The notes: a model not told the origin generated them from the letters alone. A stretch of DNA of 64,000 nt from Sorangium cellulosum (GCF_002950945.1 NZ_CP012673.1:14493590-14557589), one strand, 5' to 3'. Counted from the stretch's first letter, positions 19,165-28,291 are shown. A program made the numbers and translations.

Positions 19165-21099
19165 ATGCTGCTTGCCATCCGGCCTCGTATGCTCCGACGG
19201 TCGCTTGCGCTTGTCCTTCCAGCAGCTCTCCTCTCGATCTCCGCCGCTCCCGGCGAGGCCTTCGCCGCGGGCGCGTGGCTCCCCGGCGCCGGGCAGGCGT
19301 CGGTCGAGCAACGGATCGCGGTCGCGGCGGGTCCGGAGCGCACGGCGCTCTGGACCAGCCTGCGCTTCCACGGGGCGGGCGGGCCCGTGGCGCTCGTCGT
19401 GCCGGTGCCGCCGCTCGCGGCGATCGACGTGAGCTCCGACGCGTGGCTCGAGTCGCTCGAGGCGGCGACCGCGCCGCGCGTGCTCCCTCCGCAGGGCGTG
19501 AGCCCGTACTGCCCGGGTGAAGAGGCCGGCGCGAGCCCCTTCCACGTGGTGGGGCAGCTCGCGCACGAGGCGACGCTCTCGCCCAGCGAGGTGACGGTGC
19601 TCGCGGACGTGGAGGCGGTCGCGCTCTGGGCTGCGTCGGCCGGGCTCGCGCTCTCGCCCGAGACGGCCGCGCAGCTCGCCGGCATGCAGGGGGTGCGGTT
19701 CGCGGCGGCCCGCTTCGACGCGCCCGGCGGCCCGGCGATCACGAAGGCGCTGCGCGTGGTCGCGGGCGGCGGCGAGCCGCTCCTGCCGCTGTCATTGACC
19801 CGGGCGGGTGATGACGGCGTGCTCGTGACGGCGTGGCTGCTCGGCGACGGCCGGGGCGCGCTGCCGGGCGCGGCGCCCGTGGCGTTGCCGGCGGCGTCGC
19901 TGACCTGGGATGCGAGGTCGCAGAGCAGCAATTACGAGGACTTCCGCCTCGACACGTTCGCCCAGGCGGGGCTCCGCGGGGCGCTCGTCGAGGGCGCGAG
20001 CCACGAGGCGCTGAGCCGCAGCGTCGCCCTCGGCGGCGACAGCATCGACAGCGTGGTGAAGGCCTACTTCGCCCGCGCCGGCGCGTACGGCGACGCCCCC
20101 GGCGCGCCGGGGACGTGCGCCGCGGTGGCCGCGGCCGCGCTGGCGTCGAGCCTCCCGGTCGCCGCGAGCTGCCCGCGCGCCGAGCACGGGGTGGTCGACG
20201 GATCGCCGGATTGCGCGGAGTCGCCCGGGCAGGGCGAGACCGATCCGGATCTCCTGCGCTGCGGTCCGATCGCCGACGATCTCGCGGTCGCGCTCTCCGG
20301 GCTCGCGCCGTCGTCGGTGTGGCTGACGCGCGTCTCGCTCTGGGTCGCGCCCGGGCAGGCCGGCACGGACTGGCCGCTGACCTTCGGGGCGGGCCGGTCC
20401 GTCTCGCCGGTCGTGAGGGCCGGCCGCATCGACCTGCTGGAGTGCTCCCTCGACACCGGCGCCGGCGGCGCGGGCGCCAGTCCCGGCAGCTCGTCGGGCG
20501 CCGACGGCGCTGGGCTCGGCGGCCCGAGCTCCGGCGACAGCACGAGCGGCGGCTCGCCGACCGTGCACGTCCCGGGCGCCTATGAGGACGACGGGCCGGA
20601 CGCCGACGTGGGCTGCGGCTGCGCGAGCACCGCCGACACGGTCGTCGCCGACGACACCGACTGGGAGGACGACGACACCTACGACGAAGCGGACGCCTAC
20701 GAGGGAGACGACTGCAGCGGGGACACGAGCGAGCCGGCGCCCGAGTACGAGGAGGAGTACGAGGGAGACGACTGCAGCGGCGACACGAGCGACCCCGAGT
20801 ACGAGGAGGAGTACGAGGGAGACGACTGCAGCGGCGACACGAGCGACCCCGAGTACGAGGAAGAGTACGAGGGAGACGACTGCAGCGGCGACACGAGCGA
20901 CCCCGAGTACGAGGAAGACGCTGGCGGCGACAGCTGCAGCGGGGGCTCCGACGACTCCGCCGAGTCGGAGGACTGCTCGATCGCGGGCGAGCGGCGCTCG
21001 AGCGCGCGGAAGAAGCGGGGCCCGAAGCTGTCGGTCATGGCGCTCGGGGTGTTCGCGCTGCTCGCGCCGATCCGGCGCGCGAGCCGGCCCCGGCGGTAG
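19165..21099 (+). CDS. DUF2330-type secreted surface protein with acidic tandem repeat and C-terminal membrane anchor
   Basis: 644 residues. A signal peptide spans about residues 1-35 (hydrophobic LALVLPAALLSISA; possible alternative start at 19189). Residues 35-430 form a DUF2330-like region: GAWLPGAGQASVEQRIAVA, VALVVPVPPLAAIDV and conserved Cys pairs. A Gly/Ser linker leads to an acidic repeat (about 513-585, unit YEGDDCSGDTSDPEYEEE). The last 30 residues hold CSIAG, a basic patch ARKKR, a hydrophobic stretch LSVMALGVFALLAPI and an Arg-rich end. This resembles a variant of the MYXO-CTERM sorting tail, where a Cys-Ser/Arg-x-x-Gly motif precedes a membrane helix and Arg cluster. It is probably a surface lipoprotein-like or anchored protein; function unknown. 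Confidence 0.8.
   Translation: MLLAIRPRMLRRSLALVLPAALLSISAAPGEAFAAGAWLPGAGQASVEQRIAVAAGPERTALWTSLRFHGAGGPVALVVPVPPLAAIDVSSDAWLESLEAATAPRVLPPQGVSPYCPGEEAGASPFHVVGQLAHEATLSPSEVTVLADVEAVALWAASAGLALSPETAAQLAGMQGVRFAAARFDAPGGPAITKALRVVAGGGEPLLPLSLTRAGDDGVLVTAWLLGDGRGALPGAAPVALPAASLTWDARSQSSNYEDFRLDTFAQAGLRGALVEGASHEALSRSVALGGDSIDSVVKAYFARAGAYGDAPGAPGTCAAVAAAALASSLPVAASCPRAEHGVVDGSPDCAESPGQGETDPDLLRCGPIADDLAVALSGLAPSSVWLTRVSLWVAPGQAGTDWPLTFGAGRSVSPVVRAGRIDLLECSLDTGAGGAGASPGSSSGADGAGLGGPSSGDSTSGGSPTVHVPGAYEDDGPDADVGCGCASTADTVVADDTDWEDDDTYDEADAYEGDDCSGDTSEPAPEYEEEYEGDDCSGDTSDPEYEEEYEGDDCSGDTSDPEYEEEYEGDDCSGDTSDPEYEEDAGGDSCSGGSDDSAESEDCSIAGERRSSARKKRGPKLSVMALGVFALLAPIRRASRPRR
20701..20919 (+). repeat. 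54-bp tandem repeat inside the DUF2330 gene
   Basis: A first copy of 60 bp (20701-20760, with a 6-bp insertion) is followed by two near-identical 54-bp copies (20761-20814, 20815-20868) and a partial fourth (20869-about 20919). Each copy starts GAGGGAGACGACTGCAGC. Units keep the reading frame and encode an 18-residue acidic unit with one Cys. The near identity points to recent expansion. Confidence 0.9.
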
Positions 21100-21279
21100 G
21101 AGCCAGCGCCCGGCGGCGTCCCGGGCGTGCTTACACCCGGGGATGGCCCGCCCGTGGCATACTCCCGCGCGAGGTCACGACGTGAACGCTCCCGCCCGCA
21201 GGCTCACCGCCAGCTCCGCCGAACGCCTCGCGCCGGAGCGGCTTTTCGCCGAGGTCCGCGCCCGCTCCACGGAGCCCTG

Positions 21280-22524
21280 ATGCGCGACGTCCGCATGCGA
21301 GGTTTTCGCGAGCGCGCGACGGTCGCGCGGGCGCTGGAGGTGCTGGAGCAGCGGATCCAGCGGCTCGGTGACGAGACGGTCCCGGTCGCGCTCTCGGCCG
21401 GGCGGGTGGCGGCCGAGCACGTGGTCGCCCGGGCCAGCGTGCCGCACTTCGTCCGGGCGGCGATGGATGGCTACGCGCTGCTCGGCGAGGCGACCTCCGG
21501 CGCGACCGCGTCCGCGCCCGTCGAGCTCGCGCTCGTGGGCGAGTCGTTCCCCGGTCGCCCTCACGCGGGGGCGATCGGCCGGGGCCAGGCCGTGCGGATC
21601 ACGACGGGCGCGCCGTTGCCCGAGGGGGCCGACGCGGTGCTCATGGCGGAGTACGCCGACGAGGCGGCGGGCCGCGACGGGGCGGAGGTCGTGCGGGTGC
21701 GGCAGCCGGTGCCGTCCGGCAAACACGCCGCGGCGGTCGGCGAGGACGTGGAGGCGGGCGCCGTCGTCGTCTCGGCCGGGCGCAGGCTGCGCCCGCAGGA
21801 CGTCGGCGTGCTCGCCTCGACGGGCGTCGCCGCGCTCCGCGTGGTGCGGCGGCCGTCGGTGCGGATCCTCATCACGGGTGACGAGCTCCTGCCGCCGGGG
21901 AGCATGCCGGCCGGCCCCTGCATCGTCGACTCGAACAGCCTGGTGCTCGCCGCGCTCGCGCGCCGCGACGGCGCCGAGGACGTCGCGGTCGAGTACGTCC
22001 CCGACCGGCGCGACGCCGTGCGGTCCGCGCTCTCCGCGGCCCCCGGGGACGTCGTGCTGGTCTCCGGCGGGTCCTCGGTGGGCCCGGAGGACCACGCGCC
22101 GCTCGTCCTCTCGGAGCTCGGCGAGCTTTCGATCCACGGCGTCTCGATGCGCCCCGCGGGCCCGGCGGGCTTCGGCTTCCTGGCCGCTGGCCGCCCGGTG
22201 TTCCTGCTGCCGGGAAACCCGGTGTCGTGTCTCTGCGCCTACGAGTTCTTCGCCGGTCCGTCGATCCGCGCGCTCGGCGGCCTGCCGCGCGCGTGGCCGC
22301 ACCGGCGCAGGCGCTGCGTGGTGGCGAGCAAGATCACCTCCGAGCGCGGGCGCGTCGATTACGTGAGGGTGCGTGTCGACGGAGATCGGGTGTTTCCGAT
22401 CGCGACGACCGGCGCCTCCATCCTGTCGTCGACGACGCGCGCGGACGGTGTGGTCATCGTGCAGGGCGACGACGAGGGCTACGGCGAGGGCGTTGTGGTC
22501 GAGGTGCTGCTCTACGACGCCTGA
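21280..22524 (+). CDS. moeA: Molybdopterin molybdenumtransferase
   Basis: 414 residues. MoeA inserts molybdate into adenylated molybdopterin to give the molybdenum cofactor. Clear motifs are VPHFVRAAMDGYALLG, TTGAPLPEGADAVLMAEYA, the MoaB-like domain with ILITGDELLPPGS, VLVSGGSSVGPEDH and FLLPGNPVSCLCAYEFF, and a C-terminal barrel domain (RVDYVRVRVDGDRVFPI). The ATG at 21280 is chosen because GGAG at 21271 precedes it and residues after it align with the family; the frame is open further upstream. mobA lies 11 kb away in the same window. Confidence 0.93.
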   Translation: MRDVRMRGFRERATVARALEVLEQRIQRLGDETVPVALSAGRVAAEHVVARASVPHFVRAAMDGYALLGEATSGATASAPVELALVGESFPGRPHAGAIGRGQAVRITTGAPLPEGADAVLMAEYADEAAGRDGAEVVRVRQPVPSGKHAAAVGEDVEAGAVVVSAGRRLRPQDVGVLASTGVAALRVVRRPSVRILITGDELLPPGSMPAGPCIVDSNSLVLAALARRDGAEDVAVEYVPDRRDAVRSALSAAPGDVVLVSGGSSVGPEDHAPLVLSELGELSIHGVSMRPAGPAGFGFLAAGRPVFLLPGNPVSCLCAYEFFAGPSIRALGGLPRAWPHRRRRCVVASKITSERGRVDYVRVRVDGDRVFPIATTGASILSSTTRADGVVIVQGDDEGYGEGVVVEVLLYDA

Positions 22525-22579
22525 GGCGCCCCGTTCCGCGCCGCCCAGGCTCGTCCCTGACTCCGGAAGGCGGTCACCC

Positions 22580-22636
22580 GCCCAGGGGGCCGGCCACTCG
22601 GCACCACCCCCCCGGCGACCAGGGCCGAACCTGGGC
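22580..22636. terminator. Possible terminator between convergent genes
   Basis: GCCCAGG (22580-22586) and CCTGGGC (22630-22636) form an outer 7-bp stem around an internal run of G (GGGGG) that can pair with CCCCCC. It lies in the 128-bp gap between the convergent moeA and the beta-helix lipoprotein gene. The long loop makes the structure uncertain. Confidence 0.3.
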
Positions 22637-22652
22637 ACTACGGTCCGTTGTT

Positions 22653-24188
22653 TTAGAGCCCGAACGCGCCGATCGTGATCGTCGATCCGTCGTTGCGCGG
22701 CGTGGCCTTCTGGTGGACCACGTACTGGAAGTCGATCGTCGGGAGACCGTCGAGCGCCGCGCCCGCGCCGATGAGGGCCGCGCCATTGAGCGGCCTGTAA
22801 TCGTGGCTGTCCACCGAGGAGAACGGCAGCTCGGTGCCGACGATCGAGCTGTCCAGGCCGTCCACCTTCCCGATCACCTTCGGCCCCGGCACGGGATCGA
22901 ACGCCGACCACCCCTTCGTGACCCAGTTCCCGGCGAGGAAGAGGAGCCCGGCCGCCACGTCGTCGCGATCGCCCATGAAGGTGACCGCGCGGATGTCGGT
23001 CGGCTCCAGGGTGCTGGCGAACACGTTGTTCACCGCGCGGATCTGCTCGTCGTTGGTCGAGGCCTCGAACACCGCGGAGCGGTTGTAGTCCTCGTAGGCC
23101 TCGTTCCTGACGAACACGGTGTTGGCGAAGAAGTGGAGCGTGCCTTTCCGGTAGTACTCCGTCTGCCCGCTGTCCCCGCCATAGTGGATCATGGAGGGCT
23201 GGTAGCCGGTGCGCAGGAGCACGTTGCCGTAGATGAACGTCTCGTGGAACGAGGGCAGATCGATCAGATCGGGCGCCTCCTGCGCGTCGACGAGGTCGAT
23301 CAGGTGGGCGCCGTCCTCGATCCAGTTGTATCGGATCACGACGCCGGCCGAGCGCTCCTTGATGTTGTTGCCGTTGTCTCCGCGCGTGCGGCCGAAGCGG
23401 TTGAACTGGTAGATGACGTTCGACGCCTCGTTGTAGACGTTGTGCTGGTTATAGCTATCGAGGCTGCCGTTGTCGTGGATGTAGTTCGACTCGATGAGCA
23501 CGTCCCTGGTGAGGATGTCCCCGCCGGCCGTGCCGATGAAGAGGCCGTTGGCGTTCTCGTGCACCTCGCAGCCGCGGATCGTCACGTGGTGGCCGCGCTC
23601 GACGTAGATGCCGGCCGCGTTGTCCGCGTAAGGCACCACGTTCCCCGATTTGTCGGTGAAGCGGTAGGGGGGCGACGCGTTCCTTATCTCGAACCCCTCG
23701 ATCACGATGTGGGTGGGATCGAGCTCGTAGTCGTCGTCGTGTTTGTGTCCGACGGCGACGAGCCCCCTGACCTGGTGGCCGTCGAAGGGGAAATCGAGCT
23801 CGGGTCGGGTGGTGGCGTCCTCGCCGTCGATGACCGGCAGCTCGCCCCTCGGCCCCGGGACGCCGCAGACCCGGATCGGCTGTTCCGCCGTGCCCTGGCC
23901 TCCGATCATGAGCTTCTCGTGGTAGGCCTCGGGGCGCCAGAAGATGCGCACCGTGTCGCCGGCGGCGAGCGACTCGAACGGAACGTCGCCGATCGTCTCG
24001 AACTCCTTCTCGGGGCCGACCTGGTAGTCCTTGCCGAGCCCGACGTGGGTGCACGCGATGTTGACTGGAGGGATGTTGACGGGCGGAGGGAGCGGCGTCT
24101 TCGTCGTGCCGTCTCCCGTCCTCTCACCGATCTCGCCGGTGCAGCCGGCGACGAGGAGCAGACCCGCCATGCAAAGTCGAATTCTCAC
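22653..24188 (-). CDS. Right-handed beta-helix lipoprotein (polysaccharide lyase-like)
   Basis: 511 residues. A short lipoprotein signal ends LLLVAGC with Cys16. After a Pro-rich linker the protein has many beta-helix rungs with typical repeats: HIVIEGFEIRNA, AAGIYVERGHHVTIRGCEVHENANGLFIGT, DVLIESNYIHDNG and VVIRYNWIEDG, matching the parallel beta-helix (PbH1) fold of pectate-lyase and alginate-epimerase-type proteins. An N-terminal region (FETIGDVPFESLAAGDTVRIFWRPEAYHEKL) is the usual entry of secreted beta-helix proteins. A role in binding or cleaving an acidic polysaccharide at the cell surface is plausible; catalytic residues are not assigned. It is transcribed alone, from the 759-bp gap. 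Confidence 0.82.
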   Translation of the reverse strand: MRIRLCMAGLLLVAGCTGEIGERTGDGTTKTPLPPPVNIPPVNIACTHVGLGKDYQVGPEKEFETIGDVPFESLAAGDTVRIFWRPEAYHEKLMIGGQGTAEQPIRVCGVPGPRGELPVIDGEDATTRPELDFPFDGHQVRGLVAVGHKHDDDYELDPTHIVIEGFEIRNASPPYRFTDKSGNVVPYADNAAGIYVERGHHVTIRGCEVHENANGLFIGTAGGDILTRDVLIESNYIHDNGSLDSYNQHNVYNEASNVIYQFNRFGRTRGDNGNNIKERSAGVVIRYNWIEDGAHLIDLVDAQEAPDLIDLPSFHETFIYGNVLLRTGYQPSMIHYGGDSGQTEYYRKGTLHFFANTVFVRNEAYEDYNRSAVFEASTNDEQIRAVNNVFASTLEPTDIRAVTFMGDRDDVAAGLLFLAGNWVTKGWSAFDPVPGPKVIGKVDGLDSSIVGTELPFSSVDSHDYRPLNGAALIGAGAALDGLPTIDFQYVVHQKATPRNDGSTITIGAFGL

Positions 24189-24406
24189 GGATGAATCCTC
24201 CCCATGCCTTGATAAGCTGCGCTGTAATTTTCTAGTGCCGTTGCAGACATTACCGCGCAGTACCCCAACGTTGACACACCAACAGCCGTTGTCATGCGCG
24301 GATGCTGCTGTCTTCGAAGGTTCCTGTGCACTGAAGTGCGGGACGTACCGCGGCGCTCCGGGCTCGCTCTCGCGGGAGGCGCCGGCGCGCAGCTTGCGCT
24401 GGCCGC

Positions 24407-24439
24407 GGTGGTCACGCGGTGGTCACGCGGTGGTCGCCT
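24407..24439. repeat. 11-bp tandem repeat GGTGGTCACGC
   Basis: Two perfect copies (24407-24417, 24418-24428) and a third diverging one (24429-24439, GGTGGTCGCCT) lie in the intergenic region. They could be binding sites or slippage products; no further support. Confidence 0.6.
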
Positions 24440-24570
24440 GAGGCGGACGGCGCGCTCGGTCTCCGACGTTTCTGGCGGGAACCCACGTGTGCGAGGCTCT
24501 CCCGCGCCATCGCCGGTTCGGCCACAACGCCCTCACCGGGGCGAAGGAGGACGAGCCTGCACAAAAGAAC

Positions 24571-24614
24571 AGAGCGCCCATTTCGACGGTGGGGGGAACC
24601 GTCACGGGCGCTCT
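24571..24614. ncRNA. Two-part stem-loop, possible leader RNA or terminator
   Basis: AGAGCGCCC (24571-24579) pairs with GGGCGCTCT (24606-24614), and inside it ACGGT (24586-24590) pairs with ACCGT (24598-24602), with internal loops of 6 and 3 bases. This gives a bulged, extended hairpin. It lies 333 bases before the gspC-like start and is followed by a second hairpin, which suits a structured 5' leader or an end of an unseen small transcript. Conservation is not testable here. Confidence 0.35.
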
Positions 24615-24651
24615 GCCGTGTAGTGTTAGCATGAGGTGGGCCAAGCACCTT

Positions 24652-24682
24652 CCTGCCTGATTTCGGGTACTTCCCAGGCAGG
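24652..24682. ncRNA. Second stem-loop of the same region
   Basis: CCTGCCTG (24652-24659) and CAGGCAGG (24675-24682) form a perfect 8-bp stem with a 15-nt loop. It starts 37 bases after the preceding hairpin. No T-tract follows on the plus strand. Confidence 0.35.
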
Positions 24683-24947
24683 ACCGGGCGTACGCCTTTC
24701 GGTTTCGAGGTATCGGCGTGCAGCTCTGTCGGTGACGGCGTCGCACGCGCCCGCGGAGAGGCCACGGTTGCCCGGGCCGGACGGCGTCGTCGCGCGTCGC
24801 GATCGGGTCCGAGCGGGCACGCTCGGTGCTGCCCTGGCGTGGCGGTCTCGGCGGTGGCGCGGGCGTGCACTGCCGCGAGCGGAGCGGCCGCGAAGGGACA
24901 CGCGCCGTGCGAGGCCCCGGCGCGCCCCCCCCGGAGGAGCGTTACGA

Positions 24948-25907
24948 ATGAACCCCGACGCGTTCGTCAAGCGCGGATTCCCGTTCATCCTGGGAGCCCT
25001 GGTCGCGGTCGCCGCGTACTTGCAGGCCTCCGGGGTATCTCATCTGGTCGCGCGCGCGGTCGCGCCGGACGGCGCTCCGCCCGGCGCGACCGCGCTCGCC
25101 GAGCCGCCGCTCGAAGGCGGACGGGCGCCGAGCGCGGCGCCGATCCTCGAGCGCAATCCGTTCGATTCGACCACCGGGCCGCTCGGCGCGCGGCCGGAGG
25201 ACGCCCCGGCAGGGGCGGCGGATCTCTCCGGCCGCGATCCGGGCAAGCCGCCTCCCTGCGACACGGGCCGCGTCGTGCTGATCGCGGTGTCCGAGGATCC
25301 GGAGTGGTCGTTCGCGGCCATCGAGGTCGACGACGGGCGCGCCGCGCTCGGGCGGCGCGGCGCGGAGCTCGCCGGCCGGAAGATCGAGGACATCGCGTGG
25401 GATCGCGTCGTTCTCACCTCCGCGGGCGCGCGCTGCCAGATGCAGCTCGGCAAGAAGAGCGGCGGCAGCAGCGGCAAACCCGGGCCGCAGACGCCTCGCG
25501 CGCCGGAGCCGTCCCGCGCGCCCTCCTACCGCGCGAGCAGCAGGAGCGATGTCCCGCCGGAGATCGCCTCGAACATCCGCCGGGTGAGCGAGACGGAGAT
25601 CGACATCGACCGATCGGCCGCCGAGAAGATCTTCGCGCAGCCCGAGATCGTGACGCACACCTCGGCGGCCATCCCGGAGATGCGGGACAACCAGGTGGCC
25701 GGGCTGAAGATGACGATCAAGCCCGGCTCGGTGCTGGAGTCCTTCGGGCTGCAGAGCGGCGATCTCGTGCGGTCGGTCAACGGCATCGATCTGACCGACC
25801 CGGAAAAGGCGATGATGGCCTACACGCGGATGCGCTCCGACAGCCGCGTGTCGGTCCTCGTCGAGCGCAACGGCCGCCCGCTGCGGCTCCGGGTCAACCT
25901 CCGCTGA
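24948..25907 (+). CDS. gspC: Type II secretion system protein C-like (PDZ) protein
   Basis: 319 residues. One membrane segment at about 13-30 (FPFILGALVAVAAYLQAS) anchors it in the inner membrane. A homology-region-like segment (PILERNPFDSTTG and RVVLIAVSEDPEWSFAAIE) and a C-terminal PDZ domain (about 235-318; VAGLKMTIKPGSVLESFGLQSGDLVRSVNGI) match GspC, which links the outer-membrane secretin to the inner-membrane platform. Ser/Pro-rich linker at 170-200. The ribosome-binding site GGAGGAG (24932-24938) supports the start. No other gsp gene is in the window, so the gene is an orphan or the cluster is split. Confidence 0.82.
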   Translation: MNPDAFVKRGFPFILGALVAVAAYLQASGVSHLVARAVAPDGAPPGATALAEPPLEGGRAPSAAPILERNPFDSTTGPLGARPEDAPAGAADLSGRDPGKPPPCDTGRVVLIAVSEDPEWSFAAIEVDDGRAALGRRGAELAGRKIEDIAWDRVVLTSAGARCQMQLGKKSGGSSGKPGPQTPRAPEPSRAPSYRASSRSDVPPEIASNIRRVSETEIDIDRSAAEKIFAQPEIVTHTSAAIPEMRDNQVAGLKMTIKPGSVLESFGLQSGDLVRSVNGIDLTDPEKAMMAYTRMRSDSRVSVLVERNGRPLRLRVNLR

Positions 25908-26332
25908 CGCGCGCCGCCGCGGCCCCGGCTAGGGCGGGAGACCAGCGAGCAGGCGCGGCGCGAGGAGCTCGCCTCCGAGCCGCGGCTCCAGGAGACGCGG
26001 CTCGCGCAGGCCGCGCGCGCGGCGCGGCAAGGAACGCGGCCTCGACGCCGCCCCGCACCGAGCGCGGCGACGCCCGGCCCGCGAACGCCGCGGAGCGTCC
26101 GCTGCACCAGGGGGCACGATTCCACACTGACCGGATGGCGGCGCAAGACTCCGGCTGATTCTTGTGGTATCATTACCATCTCTTGACCTGTGCCCAAAGG
26201 GAGGACTCTTGACGCGGTGCTCGCAGGATCCCCGCGCAAGAAACCGACGGATGAGCACGGATGCTGCGGCGGGGGGCTCGGTCGCAAACGATTGAGACCC
26301 CGCATACATCTGCCCTAGAGTAGACCAGCCTC
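25908..26332. other. Intergenic region before a kinase gene
   Basis: 425 bp without a supported gene. The segment 26155-26200 is clearly AT-richer and carries TGGTA-TCAT-TACCA (26165-26178), an inverted repeat that could be an operator, with TTGACC (26183-26188) just after it as a possible -35 element. GCGGGG (26269-26274) can pair with CCCCGC (26298-26303), with three more pairs inside, forming a hairpin just upstream of the kinase start. Confidence 0.5.
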
Positions 26333-28048
26333 GTGGACGGCAAGACCTTGAGCGGCAGGTACATCCTCGGCCGACTGATCGGCAGGGGAGGGATGGGGGC
26401 CGTCTATGAGGCCCAGGACGTGGAGCTGAAGCGCCATGTCGCCGTGAAGATCATGAACCCCGAGCTCTCGCACAGCCGGTCTGCGGCGGGGCGGTTCGAG
26501 CGCGAGGCCAGGGCGGCGAGCGCCATCGAGACCGAGCACCTCGTCCGCGTGCTCGACGCCGGCGTGGACGAGGAGACGCGCTCGCCGTTCATGGTCATGG
26601 AGTACCTCCGCGGCGAGGATCTCGCGCAGATCCTGCATCGCCTCGGTCCGCTGCCCCCGAAGGTCGCGCTGCGGATCGTGGCCCAGGCCTGTGTCGGCCT
26701 GCAAAAGGCGCACGAGGCCGGCGTCCTGCACCGGGACGTCAAGCCTGCCAACCTGTTCCTCGCGCGGCGCGAGGAGGGCGGCGGGCTGATCGTGAAGGTG
26801 CTCGATTTCGGCATCGCCAAGATCAAGCAGGCGCACGACGATCGCCGCGACACGACGGGCCTCACCCGGTCCGGGAGCATGCTCGGGACGCCGCGCTACA
26901 TGTCGCCGGAGCAGGCGCGGGCCATCAAGGACATCGATCATCGGACCGACATCTGGTCGCTCGGGGTCGTGCTCTACCACGCGCTGGCGGGGCGCACGCC
27001 GACCGACGAGGTCGAGGCGTTCGGCGACCTCATCGCCGCCCTGGTCTCCGACCTGCCCCCGCCCGTCCAGGATCTCGCGCCGTGGGTCCCGCCCGAGGTG
27101 GCCGCGGTCGTGGACGGCGCGCTCCAGTACCTGCCCTTGGCCCGGTACCCGAGCGCCGCGGCCATGCTCGAGGCAATCCAGCCGATCCTCGGCGACGACG
27201 CGCTGTCGCTGGACGAGAGCATGCTCGTTTCCCTCCCTCCGTCGGAGCGTCTCCTCGTCGCGCCGAAGTTCGAGGTCCGGGCGGTGTCGCGCCCGCTCCG
27301 GCGGAGCTCCAGCAGCGGGGAAGCCCCGGACCGGTGGCGGGAGCAGACCACCGACAGCGCGACGGCGCCCGCACTCGAGACAAACGAACCGCCCCGGGCG
27401 AGCCAGCAGGCGCCGGCGCCGCGCCGGGCCTCGAAGAAGCTCCCGCTCCTGGTCGCCCTGCTGCTCGCCCTGGGCCTCGGCGGCATCGTGACGCTCCGGC
27501 CGATCTCCTCGCCCAGCACGGCCGTGACGGGTATGCACGTCGCGTTCGGCGACCTTCCGAAGGCGCCCTCGGCCGAGAGCACGGCGCCTCCGACGACGGG
27601 CGTTCCCCAGACGGCGCCCCCGGTCGAGAGCGCGGCGCCCGCGCGTTCGACCAGCACGGAGCTCCCCGTTCCCCTGCGCCGGGTAGAGCTGGAGATCATC
27701 CCCAGGAACGCCTCGGTGCAGATCGACGGCTCCCCCGCACCGCTGAAGGACGGCAAGGTCGCGCTCACCGGCCCCCTCGGGACCGGGCACGACGTGCGTG
27801 TCTCCAGCGGCAAGGCCGAGCTCACGGAGCGGGTCTTCATCACCGAGGCGGGGGCGCACCCCCCGCAGATCGTGCTGGTGCCGCGTCGGGCGGCCAGCGC
27901 AGGGAAGAAGCCCCGGTCTGCAGCAGCGGCGCCGGCGTCCGCAGAGGCTCCTGCGCCTGCAGCGGCGCCGTCCGCGAGCTCGGCCCCTTCCGCCGAGCCC
28001 ACCACGACGAGCACGAGCAACCCGCTCATGCCCCACAGCTTCCAGTAG
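26333..28048 (+). CDS. Transmembrane Ser/Thr protein kinase (PknB type)
   Basis: 571 residues from a GTG at 26333. The kinase domain (about 10-285) is complete: GRGGMGAVYEA, Lys39 (VAVKI), HRDVKPAN at 133-140, DFGIAK at 158-163, GTPRYMSPEQAR. A Pro/Ser/Arg-rich juxtamembrane region follows, then one membrane segment at about 371-387 (LLVALLLALGLGGIVTL). The extracytoplasmic part (390-571) is Ala/Pro/Ser/Thr-rich with a small PEGA-like beta segment (RRVELEIIPRNASVQIDGSP). Such kinases sense envelope signals. Potential phospho-targets in the window include FHA proteins (inference). It is followed 243 bases later by the VWA lipoprotein gene. Confidence 0.93.
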   Translation: MDGKTLSGRYILGRLIGRGGMGAVYEAQDVELKRHVAVKIMNPELSHSRSAAGRFEREARAASAIETEHLVRVLDAGVDEETRSPFMVMEYLRGEDLAQILHRLGPLPPKVALRIVAQACVGLQKAHEAGVLHRDVKPANLFLARREEGGGLIVKVLDFGIAKIKQAHDDRRDTTGLTRSGSMLGTPRYMSPEQARAIKDIDHRTDIWSLGVVLYHALAGRTPTDEVEAFGDLIAALVSDLPPPVQDLAPWVPPEVAAVVDGALQYLPLARYPSAAAMLEAIQPILGDDALSLDESMLVSLPPSERLLVAPKFEVRAVSRPLRRSSSSGEAPDRWREQTTDSATAPALETNEPPRASQQAPAPRRASKKLPLLVALLLALGLGGIVTLRPISSPSTAVTGMHVAFGDLPKAPSAESTAPPTTGVPQTAPPVESAAPARSTSTELPVPLRRVELEIIPRNASVQIDGSPAPLKDGKVALTGPLGTGHDVRVSSGKAELTERVFITEAGAHPPQIVLVPRRAASAGKKPRSAAAAPASAEAPAPAAAPSASSAPSAEPTTTSTSNPLMPHSFQ

Positions 28049-28291
28049 GCGCACCGCGGCGCCGCCCAGGCGGCCAGCGCAGACGGGATGTTTGCGGTCG
28101 CCGTCGTGCGACCCCGGCCCGGGCGGTCCGGCGAGGCCCCCGCGCGTTTCCCGCCCGGAGGAGCGTCTTCCGGATATCCTCGAGGACCTCACGGCTGCGT
28201 CGGCGCTTTGCTCGGACACGGGGCGACAGAACAAACGCGACGCCGGCCCGTCTGTGCGGGGCACCCGTGAACGGCGGGTAGGGAGCAAGCA

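Larger units (their letters stand above)
24189..24947. other. Long intergenic region with hairpins
   Basis: There is no coding region I can support in 759 bp. Its first 120 bases (24189-24310) are relatively AT-rich and contain TTGACA at 24271-24276, so promoters for the flanking divergent genes may lie here. An 11-bp tandem repeat (24407-24439) and two strong hairpins (24571-24614 and 24652-24682) follow, then a GGAGGAG ribosome-binding site at 24932 for the gspC-like gene. Confidence 0.6.

Noticed and set aside
24412..24870. Minus-strand frame in the 759-bp gap
   Set aside because: Arg/Thr/Pro-rich, no start signal, covers hairpins; no coding evidence.
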